Assembly: GCA_032164245.1 (NCBI GenBank)
Contig: JAVMKO010000021.1
Coordinates: 13,646,285 to 13,710,284 of the forward strand
DNA from: Sternotherus odoratus
Lineage: Eukaryota > Chordata > Testudines > Kinosternidae
Direction: 5' to 3'
DNA length: 64,000 nucleotides
The notes beneath the pieces were generated by a model. It did no database searches. It saw nothing but the letters and a program-made list of their open reading frames with translations, and was not told the DNA's origin. Both the position numbers and the translations under genes were made by a program. This document shows, piece after piece, positions 32,783 to 43,969 of the stretch (position 1 is the stretch's first letter; each line of letters begins with the position of its first letter).

Positions 32783-33279
32783 TATCTAAAGCACCCAGTC
32801 TTCAATGGGCCATTTCTTTCCAGCAAGAAAGGAGGACTGGGAACTGTAAAGGAAACTAGCATCTCTGAAGATTAACATCCTAAATTATCCCTGCCATTCC
32901 CTTTCCAAAATTGAATAAATTATGCTGATGGGGCGGAATTAAAGGAAGAAGATTTTCTAATGTAGCTAGAGCAACAAATCTCCATGTAGATGCTGAAACC
33001 AAATTAGAATGATGTCTGATTCCAAAGCACTTTCTTACTGCATTCAGCACTGGCTTGCAGAGATCTGGAGAGTCCAACCCCTCACAAAGGTAACAACAGA
33101 GAAAGGAACAGTGAGCATGCAGCATGTACTAATTTATACATTTATCTACAGCTGCAGGAAATAAAGAGACTGGGTCCCCACTAATTATTTTGTGGACAAA
33201 ATGTCAAGCAGCAACTTAGCAAACAGCCTTTGAATGTTTAGTGGCGGCAGCTCAGACACTGAAAGCTGCCCACCTTGGG
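32783..33279. other. non-coding sequence, nothing recognised
   Basis: AT-leaning single-copy-looking DNA. No gene recognised. Confidence 0.4.
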
Positions 33280-33600
33280 TTGCAGAAATCATGGCACATA
33301 ATTATTTTATAATCCGTTTCCCTGCATTGCTAGACATCTAGGAGGTAAATGCACTTCACTAATTTCCTGCTGCTGGGTCTTACCGCACTGATTGTGTTGA
33401 AAACAGAAATAGGAACTATGGGATTCTATTTAGATTTGCTGAATATGTGGCTGAAGGAAATCTCTTGGGTTATATGCAGGACTAGAATTGAAAGAGATGG
33501 CTATTAGTCTATTAGCCAGTTCCCACAGCACGTCTTGTTATTACTGGGTGCACTGCTTGGGAAGGATGTAATTTCAGGCATTCTCTTGTGACATAACTAA
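33280..33600. promoter_or_regulatory. candidate conserved non-coding element
   Basis: Repeat-free block with ACATAATTATTTTATAATCC, CACTAATTTCC, GAACTATGGG and TGTAATTTCAGG. Texture resembles distal regulatory DNA, with no coding signs. Low-confidence inference. Confidence 0.2.
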
Positions 33601-33824
33601 ACGGTTCTCTGTCTGGGTGCATGTACAGGAACAGTAACTCTGTCCTCATTAACTAGCAAAGGCATGAGCAGCAGGAATAAGCACAGAACCTGAGACACTA
33701 GAAATTTAAATTACAGGGGGGGAAACTTTAAACCCAGTAAGGAAGCAGAAGCAGTGATGCCAGGAATTCCCCTATGGCCTTAGCTCTTGTTAGTCTGGTT
33801 TATATGGGTAATACTAGGGTGCTG

Positions 33825-33960
33825 GGCAGGAGCACCAATAACCCTGAGCCAGACAGATTCGGATCTCCCCTCTGCTACTTTACACCAGTATAACTCCATT
33901 CCCCTAAATGAAGCTGCTCCAGATGTATCCCAGTCTCGTTCAGATCAGAGTCTAGCCCCC
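33825..33960 (-). repeat. old interspersed repeat, minus-strand relative of 24085-24265
   Basis: The text 'acagattcggatctcccctctgctactttacaccagtataactccattcccctaaatgaagctgctccagatgta' is the reverse-sense version of the 'ggagttactctggatttac...' repeat seen at 24085-24265. Diverged and non-coding. Confidence 0.4.
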
Positions 33961-35164
33961 GAGGGAGGATCTCAGAAGTGCAGCTGACTCATGTGAGAGG
34001 TAGCCATGCCAAAGGCACAAGGAAAGTCCCTGCTGGGGGAAGGGTTGGAGATATGAGAGTCTCCCTCAATAGCAGCCAGCAGGACCTCAGAGCCCATGCA
34101 GGAAAAAGTAGAAGAACTTGATCTCATTAGTGTTCAGCTGGCCTTGTTCTGACAGATGGGGTCAACCAGTCTGACCCTGCCCCAGGCAGGACACTGCTCT
34201 ACATGACTGGGCTCTGGCTTGGCACCCCCTAGGTCAGCGGTGCAGGATCACGTCCCCGGAGGGTTATGCAGTCTCTTCTTTTACCACAGCGCCCCTGAGC
34301 GTCCGTTCCAATGTCTGGATCGGCCACTTTCAGGGAGGAGCCACTAAGGGAGAGAACTCCGTGAGGATGGTCCCTGCCTCGACTGTGCTTGAGTGGGGAG
34401 TCCACTGTCTCGATCAGGATAGTTCCAGAGAGGCGGGTGTAGCAGGGCTTTCCTTGCTAACTCCAGCTTTCTCACCTGCCTGGCTGTGCACAGGGCTTGT
34501 GCTTTTACCTCTCAGGATAAAGTCCAGGGGAGTGCTGTTGAGCGGGGAGAGCGGAGGCCTGGGTTGCTATTCAAAGGATCCCAATACAAGGAGCCCCAAA
34601 TGGATGAGAACATCCTTCCGAGACCCCTTTTTGTGCAAATGAGAGAGGTTTCCCTGAAATTTCAATCAGCACCTTTCGGAGAGACGTGCAGAGCTGTGAC
34701 TAAGGGCCTCGATATTCCACTCCATCTCCATGTTCCTCCTTTTCTTATCTCAGAGCTCCAGCGGACCAGCCCCAGGGCTCAACCCTTTGTGTTCTGAGTT
34801 TCCCTATGATTTCAAGGCTGCCCAATTTACACTCTTGTTAAGCCGGAGCTCTGCTGAGTCACTGATTGACGGTTTTTAATCAGGGCACAAAAGGGCGAGG
34901 GAGCTGAGGGGGGCTGCACTCGGGGCCTGACCCAGCAGACCCAGATACGTGCAGGTCACTTTGCTCATGATATTAGTGCTGCTGAATTGAACTGGACAAC
35001 TCGCAGGAGTAAGGTTCCTCCCGGGTGTGTGTGTACAGGATTGTGGCAGGCCCTTTTGGAAATATGGGCCTGAGAATGTTCCCAGCCCCCCTGAGGAGCT
35101 CAGAGAGACTCCCCCCCCTAAATTGAGTCAGGACCCCATGTGCAGAATCCAAGCCGCTCTCATC
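33961..35164. other. non-coding sequence, nothing recognised
   Basis: Unassigned, GC-moderate DNA. Frames of about 90-136 codons overlap in several phases with no domain. Confidence 0.4.
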
Positions 35165-35279
35165 TGAGGTGACCAGCAAGTGTGAAAAATCGGGACGGGG
35201 TGGGAGGTAATAGGAGCTTATATAGAAAAGACCCAAAATCAGGAATGTCCCTATAAAATCGAGACATCTGGTCACCCTA
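35165..35279. mobile_element. short MITE 'GGGTGACCAG', copy 1 (115 bp)
   Basis: The element begins TGAGGTGACCAGCAAGTGTG and ends CATCTGGTCACCCTA, terminal inverted repeats of roughly 13 bp. The centre carries 'aaaatcgggacggggtgggaggtaataggagcttatata'. Two more copies lie at 49776-49888 and 61199-61316. The last is flanked by TA on both sides, which points to a TA target duplication. No coding capacity. Confidence 0.8.
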
Positions 35280-36012
35280 CTCTCAGCACCACAGGAATCT
35301 GCTCTACATCTTTTCTTTTCTGCAGCAGGGAATTCATTACTGGGTAAAGAGGAACACAACCGTAGTGAACAAGAAGAGCCCAAGCTAGCAAGTGTGACAC
35401 AGACACAGAGTGGCCATGTGTCTAGCTTACGTGCATCTCAAACCTTCCAGGGGGAGTGATTCAACATATTGTCCCCGATTCCTCTCATTACCTAGGTAAG
35501 GTAGTATGGATGAGCAGGAAATTGGCCGTCTATATTCCAAAAAGTCTGCTTGGCCAGCTGCCGTTTAAAGTTAGTGGTCCAGTCTCTGGTCTCCACCGTA
35601 TCGCCAAGGGGACTCAGGTCACCTGCTGACAGTTCTTGAGAGTTCATTCAGACCAACCTAGCCACCTCTATGTGACCCATAACTAGTCCATTCACTACTT
35701 ATTCCCTAGCTCTCAGTGAGCATCTCTGGAAAGAAATTAATCCCTTGATACCAAGCAGCTGGCAATACAGAAGTGAGTGGGTAAACAAAGTCACACACGA
35801 TTTTCATAAAAACAATCCAGGAACTTATAACATTCTCCATGATCCCCAAACTTTGCACTGACAATGCTATCCCTGGTGTCCTCCTAGTACTGGAAACACA
35901 GACACAGTGGTAGGATGTGCAGGGAGGGGTCGGAAACTCCTGGCAGCAATCTAACACTGCTGTTCTGTGAAACCGCAGGAAGGCCTGGTGTGGGATACTG
36001 TACTCACTTCTG
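35280..36012. other. non-coding sequence, nothing recognised
   Basis: No gene or repeat family recognised between a MITE and a CR1 relic. Confidence 0.4.
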
Positions 36013-36562
36013 TTCACCCCAATAAAAAGGAGATTCAGAGAAGAACAGTGTAAACATTTGGCTGGGCTGTCTCTGAAGAGGGCTTAAAAGGATGGAAGCT
36101 GTTTAACTTAGCGGTGAGGGGCTTTGGACAGAGGTTTACAAAATAATGAAAGGTCACCTATTAACCCTTTCTCGTAAAACAAGAACAAGGGGACACTGAG
36201 TGATACTGAAAGGCAACGCATTTAAAACTGTGTTACACAACTGCACTGTTAGCCAGTGGAACTCATTGCCACAAGAGCCTGTAGTAGGATTCAAAAGAGG
36301 ATTAGATCTTTATGTAGATAATGAGAACATCCACAGTGTCATAAGGTAGCAGAAACAATACACTGAATAGGATCTAAACCCTCCAGAGAGAGAGAGAGAG
36401 AGAGAGAAAGAGGAATTTTCCCCTATGGCCAAGCTCTTCCAGAATTGCCCACTATAGGGTTTCTGGCACCTTCCTCTGAAGAAGCTGGTGTTGGCCACTG
36501 TTGGAGAGAGAGAGCTGGACCAGACAAACCGTGCATCTGAGCCAGTCTGGCAGTTCCACTAT
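36013..36562 (+). mobile_element. CR1 LINE ORF2 end and 3' region, with embedded (GA)n
   Basis: The plus strand follows CR1: 'aaaaaggagattcagagaagaacagtgtaaa', a degraded ORF2 segment ('gagggctttggacagaggtttacaaaataatgaaaggtc', 'acaagaacaaggggacactgagtgatactgaaaggc', 'ccagtggaactcattgccacaagag'), then the 3' UTR ending 'ctggaccagacaaaccgtgcatctgagccagtctggcagttcc'. A (GA)n tract has expanded inside it at about 36386-36410. Frames are broken, so it is inactive. Confidence 0.8.
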
Positions 36563-36879
36563 TGACCCAGTACAAATGACAGATGAACGTACCCCCGGAA
36601 TCAGAAGATATCTGGAGAAAATGTTTTGTGCTCTGTTGCTAAACTGTTTTGGAGTTATTTGAAATTGCACTGGTATTTGGAAGCCGGTGGTGCATGAACA
36701 GTTAAGAGAGAGCTTCTAATAAAGCTACATTTAGATTTCACTCTGATATTTAGATTGGGCCTAAACTCAGCTTCCAAGCAGCTCCCCATGGTGAGAGTGA
36801 ATAGCTTTCTGTTTTGCAGAGTTTTGAGGTGGGACTGGCCATTAAATTATTCATTCTGTGCTTTCTCCAGTGCTTTAAC
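36563..36879. other. non-coding sequence, nothing recognised
   Basis: Unassigned sequence; no feature supported. Confidence 0.4.
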
Positions 36880-37480
36880 TTTGTAGCAATGTGACAATGC
36901 AGATCCTCATTCAGAAAAGGAAATTTTTATACAGTTAATGGATAACCTGTATGGGGAGGGGGAGGTTCATTCTGAAGCTGATATTTTTAAAGGGCTGCCT
37001 AGAATTGTTCCAGCCTCACGGAGCATTAATTTAGGAGCTAGAATTGATAAAGCAGTCCCCACAATTGATTGCCTGGCCACCAGTGTCACATAAAGGAAAA
37101 CATTTCAGAAAGCAAAATTGCTTTACAAAAATAATAATAATGTATGATGATAAATTGTAATCCAAAGATGGAAAGTAATACGTGCATTTCCCTAATCCTG
37201 TAATTCAATTTGAAAATCACTTTAAAGCTGCAGTGACGTTGTATTTTCCATTATTTAGCTGAAACAAGACTCCCCCTTTATACATGTACACATTTGTTTT
37301 CTCCTAATGCCGGGATACATCAAAAGATGCAGGATGTGATACCAGCCTAAGCTCCCCGGCTCCTTCTTTTTTGTTTCTTCCCTGCTGTAGTTTGTTCTCC
37401 ATTATGCAACTGCACCGATTACAGCCGGTCCTCAGAGGAGTTACTTTTCATTGAAGCCTTTTTTATTATGCTGCAATCGG
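36880..37480. promoter_or_regulatory. candidate conserved non-coding element
   Basis: A 600-bp repeat-free AT-rich block: CAGTTAATGG, GCATTAATTTAGG, AGAATTGATAAAGC, ACAATTGATTGCC, AAAATAATAATAATG, GTAATTCAATTTG, CCATTATTTAGC and ACTTTTCATTGAAGC. TAAT-type cores recur throughout and there is no coding frame of note. It is the largest uninterrupted block of this type in the left half. Function is inference. Confidence 0.35.
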
Positions 37481-37764
37481 AGAGGAAAGAAAAAAACTCC
37501 ACCTCCCTTTCTCTGTGATAACGGTTATGCCTGTCTCCTTCGAAAAGAACGCGTGTTTTTCAAAGTAGCATATCATCCCCACGTCCAGGAGAAACTGGCT
37601 ATGTTGAAGCTGCTTCCCACACGCAGTAGCAACGCGGATGCCCCCTCGGGGAGATCCAGCTCCAGTAGCCAAGTCCAAGTCCCCCCCACCGCATCAATTC
37701 ATTTAACAGCTTGATTAGTCGATTCTAAGGGCAGAAAGCGCATACTGCTCACAAGGCTGTCCCA
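37481..37764. other. non-coding sequence, nothing recognised
   Basis: An 87-codon open frame (37451-37714) has no domain and no splice support. No other feature. Confidence 0.4.
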
Positions 37765-37911
37765 GATATATATAGATATATATAGATATATATATATACA
37801 TATCTATCTATATCTATCTATATCTATATCTATCTATGGTATATCTATCTATCTATATCTATCTATACATATATCTATATAGATAGATAGACACAGACAC
37901 ACACACACACG
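37765..37911. repeat. compound TATAGA / TATC / GATA / CA microsatellite
   Basis: It begins with ATATATAGAT units, passes into TATCTATC units for about 80 bp, switches to GATAGATA and ends in (CA)n. The TATC and GATA arms are inverse complements, so the tract could form a hairpin. Length is likely variable between individuals. Confidence 0.9.
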
Positions 37912-39201
37912 AGCTGGGATACCACTGAACAATTCTCCTGCCAGAACAGCTGCTCCTCCACTCCTGCCTTGCTGAGTTAGACACTTCGGTCAGCTCCAGC
38001 ACAGACCCAGAGGTTGGGCCATGTCTCTCTGCAGTTCATTCAGCATCTCAGTTGGCAGGGACTTTCCCAGCGCCCCTTTCTGGGAGCCTGAACCCCAAAT
38101 AAATCCATTTTACTCTGTATAAAGCTTATACAGGGTAAACTCATAAATTGTCCACCTTCTATAACACTGATAGAGAGATATTCACAGCTGTTTCCTCCCC
38201 CAGTTATTAGTCACATACTCTGGGTTTATTAATAAGCAAAAGTGTTTTTATTAAGTATAAAAAGTGGGATTTAAGTGATGTCAAGTAACAACAGACAGAA
38301 CAAAGTAAATCACCAAGAAAAATAAAGCAAAACCACACAAGTCTAAGCCTAATACATTAAGACACTGATTACAAGTAATATCTCACCCTCAGAAGTGACA
38401 AAGAGTCCTGTGGCACCCATCCATTCGACAAAGTGGGTATTAGCCCACGAAAGCTTATACTTCAATACTTTTGTTAGTCTTTAAGGTGCCACAGGACTCT
38501 GTCACTTCCGCAGATCCAGACTAACATGGCTACCTCTCTGATTCAGCTCACCCTCAGAGATGTTCCAATAAGCTTCTTTCACAGACTAGACTCCTTCCTA
38601 GTCTGGGCCCAATCCTTTCCCCTGGTACAGTCCTTGTTAGTTCCAGCAGACATCTCAGGTGGTAAGCAGGGGTTTTCTCATGACTAACAGCCCCCTTTGT
38701 ACTGCTCCATCCCCTTTTATAGCTTTGGCACAAGGCGGCACAATTTTATAGCTTTGGAACAATCTTTTATCTGTGTTTGTCCCCACCCCCGTCTCATCAG
38801 TGGACAAGTACAAGGATTAAGATGGTTTCCAGCATCATGTCACTGTAATACCCCTAGTCTCCATTCTTCCTGGGTTGGCCCCACACATACACAGCAAGGT
38901 TTGCAGGTAAGTAAACCATTTACAACCAATTGTCTGGGTCAGTGGGAGCCATCAAGATTCTAAACCACCATTAATGGCCCACACTTTGCATAATTACAGT
39001 TGGACCACAGAGCTATACCTTCTATTTCTGGCTTCAGATACAAGAATGATACATGCATATAAATAGGAGAAATACATTCAGTAGGTTATAACCTTTGTTA
39101 TGATACCTTACAGGAGATCTTTTGAATTAATCATATTCCAGTTACATCATATTTACACCCATAAGCATATTTCCATAAAACATATAGAGTGTAACGTCAC
39201 A
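37912..39201 (-). mobile_element. LTR-like interspersed repeat, minus orientation, with nested insertion
   Basis: The text follows a repeat that I recognise from turtle genomes: 'ccccaaataaatccattttactctgtataaagcttatacagggtaaactcataaattg' on the left and 'accttctatttctggcttcagatacaagaatgatacatgcatataaatagg...gtgtaacgtcaca' on the right. Read on the minus strand it starts TGTGACGTTACACTC, an LTR-like start. The other end is uncertain because a microsatellite adjoins it. A 153-bp fold-back element sits at 38394-38546, flanked by a duplicated CTCACCCTCAGA. No coding capacity. The LTR identity is tentative. Confidence 0.5.
38394..38546 (+). mobile_element. fold-back retroposed repeat with hammerhead-like core, copy 2
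   Basis: It is flanked by a perfect 12-bp target duplication, CTCACCCTCAGA (38382-38393 and 38547-38558). GAGTCCTGTGGCACC (about 38403-38417) pairs with GGTGCCACAGGACTC (38486-38500) to form a fold-back. Between them lies a helix, GTGGG (38433-38437) and CCCAC (38444-38448), then GAAA (38449-38452) and GCTTATAC. That is stem II, the GAAA box and a short stem III of a hammerhead ribozyme. The expected CUGAUGA box is TCGACAA (38425-38431), which has lost essential bases, so it is probably inactive. Long target duplications point to target-primed reverse transcription. Possibly Penelope-derived. Confidence 0.75.
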
Positions 39202-41034
39202 TTACCCTCCTCCATTCCACTGCTCGACTTTCGCTCTCCAGCCAGGTATTCTTTTACTCAGTGCGGTAGGAAGCAAACAATTGGATGGTTTCCCAGTCAG
39301 GCCTGAAATCAGGGAGCACCTTCTGAGAGCACTTTATTTGCTGCCAGTTTCCTTTCTCTTGTGATTTATCACTCCCTGCGTTTCCATGGTTGGAATAGGA
39401 GCCGGAACCTGACTATAACCTTGGGGAATTAAAACTACATTTTATTTTGTTTTGTGTTTTTAATGGAAGGAACTCTAAAGTAAAATATAAAACAGGATGG
39501 GGAGTCATACACAGTACGTTAGCTCAATTGACACAATATGATTTGCAGAAGCAATAAGGATTGGCAGCAGAATACACTGATTTCCTTTCTGAATTTCAGG
39601 TATAAATTAATGGGCTCAGTGCCCAAAGACTTTGGTTCTTGAGGCTTGAACTTCACTTAAATTTTATTCATAGCAAAATTCTCTCCCACACACACCTATA
39701 CACATTACATAGAATTCCCTCTCTCCTCCACACACGTGTATATACATTACATAGAGTTTTAGAGTCGTTTCTTGAATCTTTAATTGAAGTGAAATTTACA
39801 TTCAGAGCCTGTAAATTGCACTTGCTAATTCCAGCAACCCTGGAATTCCTCAGCTTCGCCACGCACAATAGCCATTCCGTCTCCCACTGTGTCGCGCTGC
39901 GTTTGCAATGAGGCTCTTGCAGCACACGGTTGTTTCAGTTTAAATATTAAAGTTCGTTTTAACATGTAAATAATACAAGGGACTGGGTCAGAAATCAACA
40001 CAAAGAGCTTCATGCTTTGTGCTAGTTGCTGACTTGAACAGCTCTAAGTTTGGCAGAGAGGGAGAGAGGGGATAAATTGCCACAGCAGGCAGAGGGGGGC
40101 AGACTCCAAGCCCTCTGCAAGTGCGCAGACCTTGGCTCTAGCCAGCCTTTTCCGTTCTTTGAAGTCTGCAGGCAAGCCAGGCACTAAAAGAACGACGCTT
40201 TACCTGTTAGTGTTACATGTGCCCTGCAGGCCCTGGCCCTGGCTCTAGCCATATCCACTGGATTATTAATTCAGACCTCTTGAATTTTTATAGCCAATTA
40301 GCCGGTCAAGTAACCTACCAGACTGAGCTGTCTGCCTTTGGCACCTGCAAACTTGAGGCTAAGGAGGACAAGTGCAGGTGGAACAATAGCACCATAAACA
40401 TTCGAGCTGGTGCAGACCTGCTGGGGTAACCCAGCCCATTCCTCTTCCCAGTGCGTGCGTCGGACTTCACACCCTCTGCTCAGCCCCTTCCTCCGGTGAC
40501 AGCAAGTAAAAGCTTCCTGCCCCCCTCTCCTGTGGGCTGGCCCCCTGGAAAGGAGACAGTTCCCAACAGCCGGTCATCTTGGCAGTCAGGCCACACTGGG
40601 CAAGTTGCTCAGGGATTTCCCACTCTGGTTTCTCTAACCCTTAGGGCCCTGGTCTCTCCCTGCTGTCTGCTCTCTTCATGGACACTGCGACCTAGAGTCC
40701 CCAGGCACAGAGCACTTGTGGCGGACTGTCCTTCGGTGCTGAACCCCTTAACAGAGAAATCAAGAGATGCCTGAGTGGTGCCAAATTGAAGGTACAAGAT
40801 CAAGACCTGGAGACTGCGGATAGCCCAGGCATGCAGGGCAACAGCTGGGGCAACCCACCACTGGGAGATTAATAGAGGGTACAGCCCTTTTCAATAGCAA
40901 TTACTCTTTCTTTATAGTGCTCCTAGACACTGCCGTGTGGGTAATAGGAACAGCTAGACACACAGAGCGACGTTGGCCATGCTGGCCAGGCGAATAGGAT
41001 TTCAAACGCCAGCAGCCCAACCAATATATAAGTG
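39202..41034. other. non-coding sequence; AT-rich left part
   Basis: 39420-39660 is AT-rich with TTAATGG, GTTAGCTCAATTGAC and AAATTAATGGGC and resembles other candidate non-coding elements. 40080-41030 is GC-richer with no feature. No gene recognised. Confidence 0.4.
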
Positions 41035-41440
41035 GAGCTGCTCGGAAAATTTTTGACAGAACAGTTTCATTAAAATTGAACCGTTTTGTAGGAACGTGTC
41101 AATTCTGATGAAATTTTTGATGGGAAACGGTGGAAACAAATCATTTTGACTTTCTCATTTCATTTCACTAATATCAAAACATTTAACATTAACTGTATCA
41201 TTTTGATTCATTTCATTTAGACTTTTATCGTATATTAAAATAACTTTAATATCTTATTCAATTTTGTAATATTATATATATTAAACGTTATGTTGTAGTT
41301 TAATATACTTCAACATCTCAACATTCTCAGAACACGACGTTTCAACATTATCAAAATTCCAAATCCATTTTTTTTCACAATCCGAGTCCAATGGAGACGT
41401 TTCAAAATTTGGATTTCTCATTCGGAGTCAGAACAAATCC
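41035..41440 (+). repeat. AT-rich 'GAGCTG' repeat family, copy 2 (longest)
   Basis: It begins GGAGCTGCTCGGAAAATTTT and continues with many GAAATTTT, CATTTCATTT and GTTTCAAAATTTGG motifs over about 400 bp. The start and internal texture match copies at 26735-26900 and 58345-58705 and the reverse copy at 50600-50735. No open frame and no TIR that I can prove. Class unknown. Confidence 0.55.
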
Positions 41441-41950
41441 CAAAGCTGCAGTACCAGACGTTCCCCTGGAATGGAAGCTCTCTGGGGCAGGGACGGCTGT
41501 ATACCATATGTTGGGTGACACGTATCACAGCCTGGCCATGCCCCAAGTTCTATTGTGATTTAAATTAATAATCATCAGAGCAAAATTAGCAGGCTCACTG
41601 AGGCCATTTTATCCCATGCTCGTGTTTATTTGTCTTCCGTGTATCTTCGTTTTCTCCATGTCACATCCACTCGAGGTTATTTGGTGTGTCCCGTGTTATT
41701 TTCTTGAACTTAGCTTTCCTGCAAGGGGTTCTTTATCCACTCCAGGTTCTTGACAGCAACAGAAACTGCGAGGATGAAGAACTTACTGATTGCGAGGGGT
41801 GCTCAGATCCTGGGGCGCTGGGGGACATGTACATCCCTAAGACAGATATCAGTTTGTGGGTTAAGAGATGCCCCAAGGCTGTAGAATACCCTCAGCTTTT
41901 CTCAGAGTTGAGATGGAATGTTTTTTTCTTTAAGTAACTTGGAAGAGGGT
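41441..41950. other. non-coding sequence; L2-like scrap at 41468-41500
   Basis: The phrase 'gaagctctctggggcagggac' at about 41472-41494 is a scrap of the L2-type tail. The rest is unassigned and ends in the left target duplication CTTGGAAGAGGGT (41938-41950) of the following insertion. Confidence 0.4.
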
Positions 41951-42046
41951 CAGAGAGGTAGCCGTGTTAGTCTGGAATAGCAGAGGTAACAAAGTCCTGT
42001 GGCAAACTTTATAGTTAGTCTTTAAGGTGCCACAGGACTTTGTTGC
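41951..42046 (-). mobile_element. fold-back retroposed repeat, internally deleted, copy 3
   Basis: It is flanked by a perfect 13-bp target duplication, CTTGGAAGAGGGT (41938-41950 and 42047-42059). The plus strand starts CAGAGAGGTAGCCGTGTTAG, the reverse of the right end of copy 2. CAAAGTCCTGTGGCA pairs with TGCCACAGGACTTTG to make a hairpin. The hammerhead-like centre present in copies 1 and 2 is absent, leaving a 96-bp unit. The duplication indicates retroposition of a short form. Confidence 0.85.
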
Positions 42047-42059
42047 CTTGGAAGAGGGT

Positions 42060-43969
42060 GGCAGCCAGATCTCCCTCAGAGCAGACCTCAGTGACCTGGA
42101 AGACAATCCCTGCTTGTCATCAGCATTCACTCCCCTACATGCTGTTACTCAGGAGGGGATTATCTTGGCATTATGATGTTTTGCACGGGGGAGGGATCTT
42201 TTGTATCCTTGCCTACTGGTCTCTTTCACCACCCTTCCTTTGCTTGTCCTGCCTAAAGGTGAGGACTTAGACGGGGAAGAGGGATGTTTTCTCACTCTCT
42301 GCTCTTGCTGCTGATTGCTAAAGGTGTTTGTGTCTCCTCTACCTTTGATCTAGGTAATGACTCTGAACTCCCATTAGAACTCATTTCATGTTTATGTCTT
42401 TCATGCTCTCTTGTCATCTTGTGTATTCTGTTTTGCACACTTTGAAGTAGCAAAACTGTATGTGCCACACATTATGCTCCATTCGCTTACACAAAGGACT
42501 CCCAGACTCTGATTTTACCATTAGGATTTTCAAAGGCACCCATGGGCCCATATCTCCCCGTGTGCAGTAGAACAGTAAGCCTCGCTCTAGTGCAAAGTGG
42601 TCCTGGGATGGGGAGATGGCCCATGTTGCTAAGGAACAATCCCTCTGAATTTTGAGAGAGAGAGAAACAAAATTAACTGTGCTGATGATTGATTGGCTAG
42701 TTCAGTTCACACAACGTAACCGGGCAGATTCACACTCGGAAAAGCCTCTATTTGCCTGCTTGACTTTTTAAAAATAATAAAAACAAACAAAAAAAATCCT
42801 AGAAAAACCTGTTTACAAGTGTGCCAGATATGAAGCAGAATCGGTGACTCAAACCTCCTGCCCGTAATTCCTACAGCTCTTTTCAGCAGCATTAGCAGCA
42901 TTTGCAGGCCCTTATCCCGCCAGGATGCCGAAAGATGGAGGAAAGCCCCTTCCAATCCTAACACCTCTGGCTCCAATGAACTGTTTCCCAGCATAACCAA
43001 GACAACCAGTCCCAAAGGCGAGCTCTCCTGCTTCGGTTACGTGCCACTTGGGAGGAGGAGATGCGCTACAGGAGAGTGACGTCTGAGCCATTCATTGAGG
43101 GATAGAGTTGTGGAGACAGGCTTCTCCTCTCAGTGCCTGGGATGGGCCATACAGAAGCACTGTGGGAATCCCCTTACCCCTCCATGGACATACCTGGGGC
43201 ATATCGGGGGGGTTAGTGCCCATGTTATAGCTAAGGGGCTGCTGCACAGCAGAGTCAAAGTGGCTGTCCTGGGAACTCCAGTACTGGCTGTGCTCGCTGA
43301 ACACAGATGACGTTTTAATGGGATGCAGCAGGCTCCCTCTGCCTGCCGGAAGGATTTAGGGACGGGGGAAATGCAGGTATTGGGCTCTCCCCCAATTTCA
43401 CCCTCTTACTTACTTACTTATGCCCGTCACCCCAGTCGGGGTATGGGCCGCCAACCACAGATCTCCAGAGTCCTCCATCACACATAGCAAAAAAGCCTCT
43501 GCAGACGGCTGTGGTGGTTCCCATATTCCCGGACAGTTCCCTGATCTTCACTATTCTTAACGAGTATTTTAAGAGATCAGGTTTGCAGACATAGGTCAGA
43601 GAACAAGGTTTCATTTAGAAAAAGTTCTTTTGCCAGTTGGTTGATAACGCGCTCCTGGATTTGATGAGTGAGTGTCTGGTGAAGTGTTTTTCTCCTGGTC
43701 GCCAGGATGACAGTCACCCAGTAGGGGTTTGGCTCGGCTCTCGTGTAACTGACAGGCGTGTCTGGCCCTGGGTCCACCCAACCCCACTACGGCACAGACA
43801 CGCGCTCCAGCTTTTGCAAAAGGAAACAAAAACGGACTTTTCCAGTTGTGAAATCTGCTTCAGGTTTTTTAAAAATTGTTCCCGTGAATTAAACTGTTTT
43901 TTGTCTTATAAAAACGATGTGACGCCAGGCACTGTCCACACAGCAAGAGACCAGCTTGCCCTAAAGGGC
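42060..43969. other. non-coding sequence, nothing firmly recognised
   Basis: At about 42525-42565 'taggattttcaaaggcacccatgggccc' is an old repeat scrap related to 2262-2333 in reverse. A (CTTA)n of about four units is near 43406. No gene. Confidence 0.4.

Noticed and set aside
35165..35279. Functional TATA-box promoter in the MITE
   Set aside because: A TATATA string alone within a repeat is not evidence of transcription; kept only as a testable idea.
37759..39201. Full LTR with TG...CA ends
   Set aside because: A TGTCCC at 37758 could mark the other end, but no matching target duplication is found across the microsatellite, so the boundary is left open.
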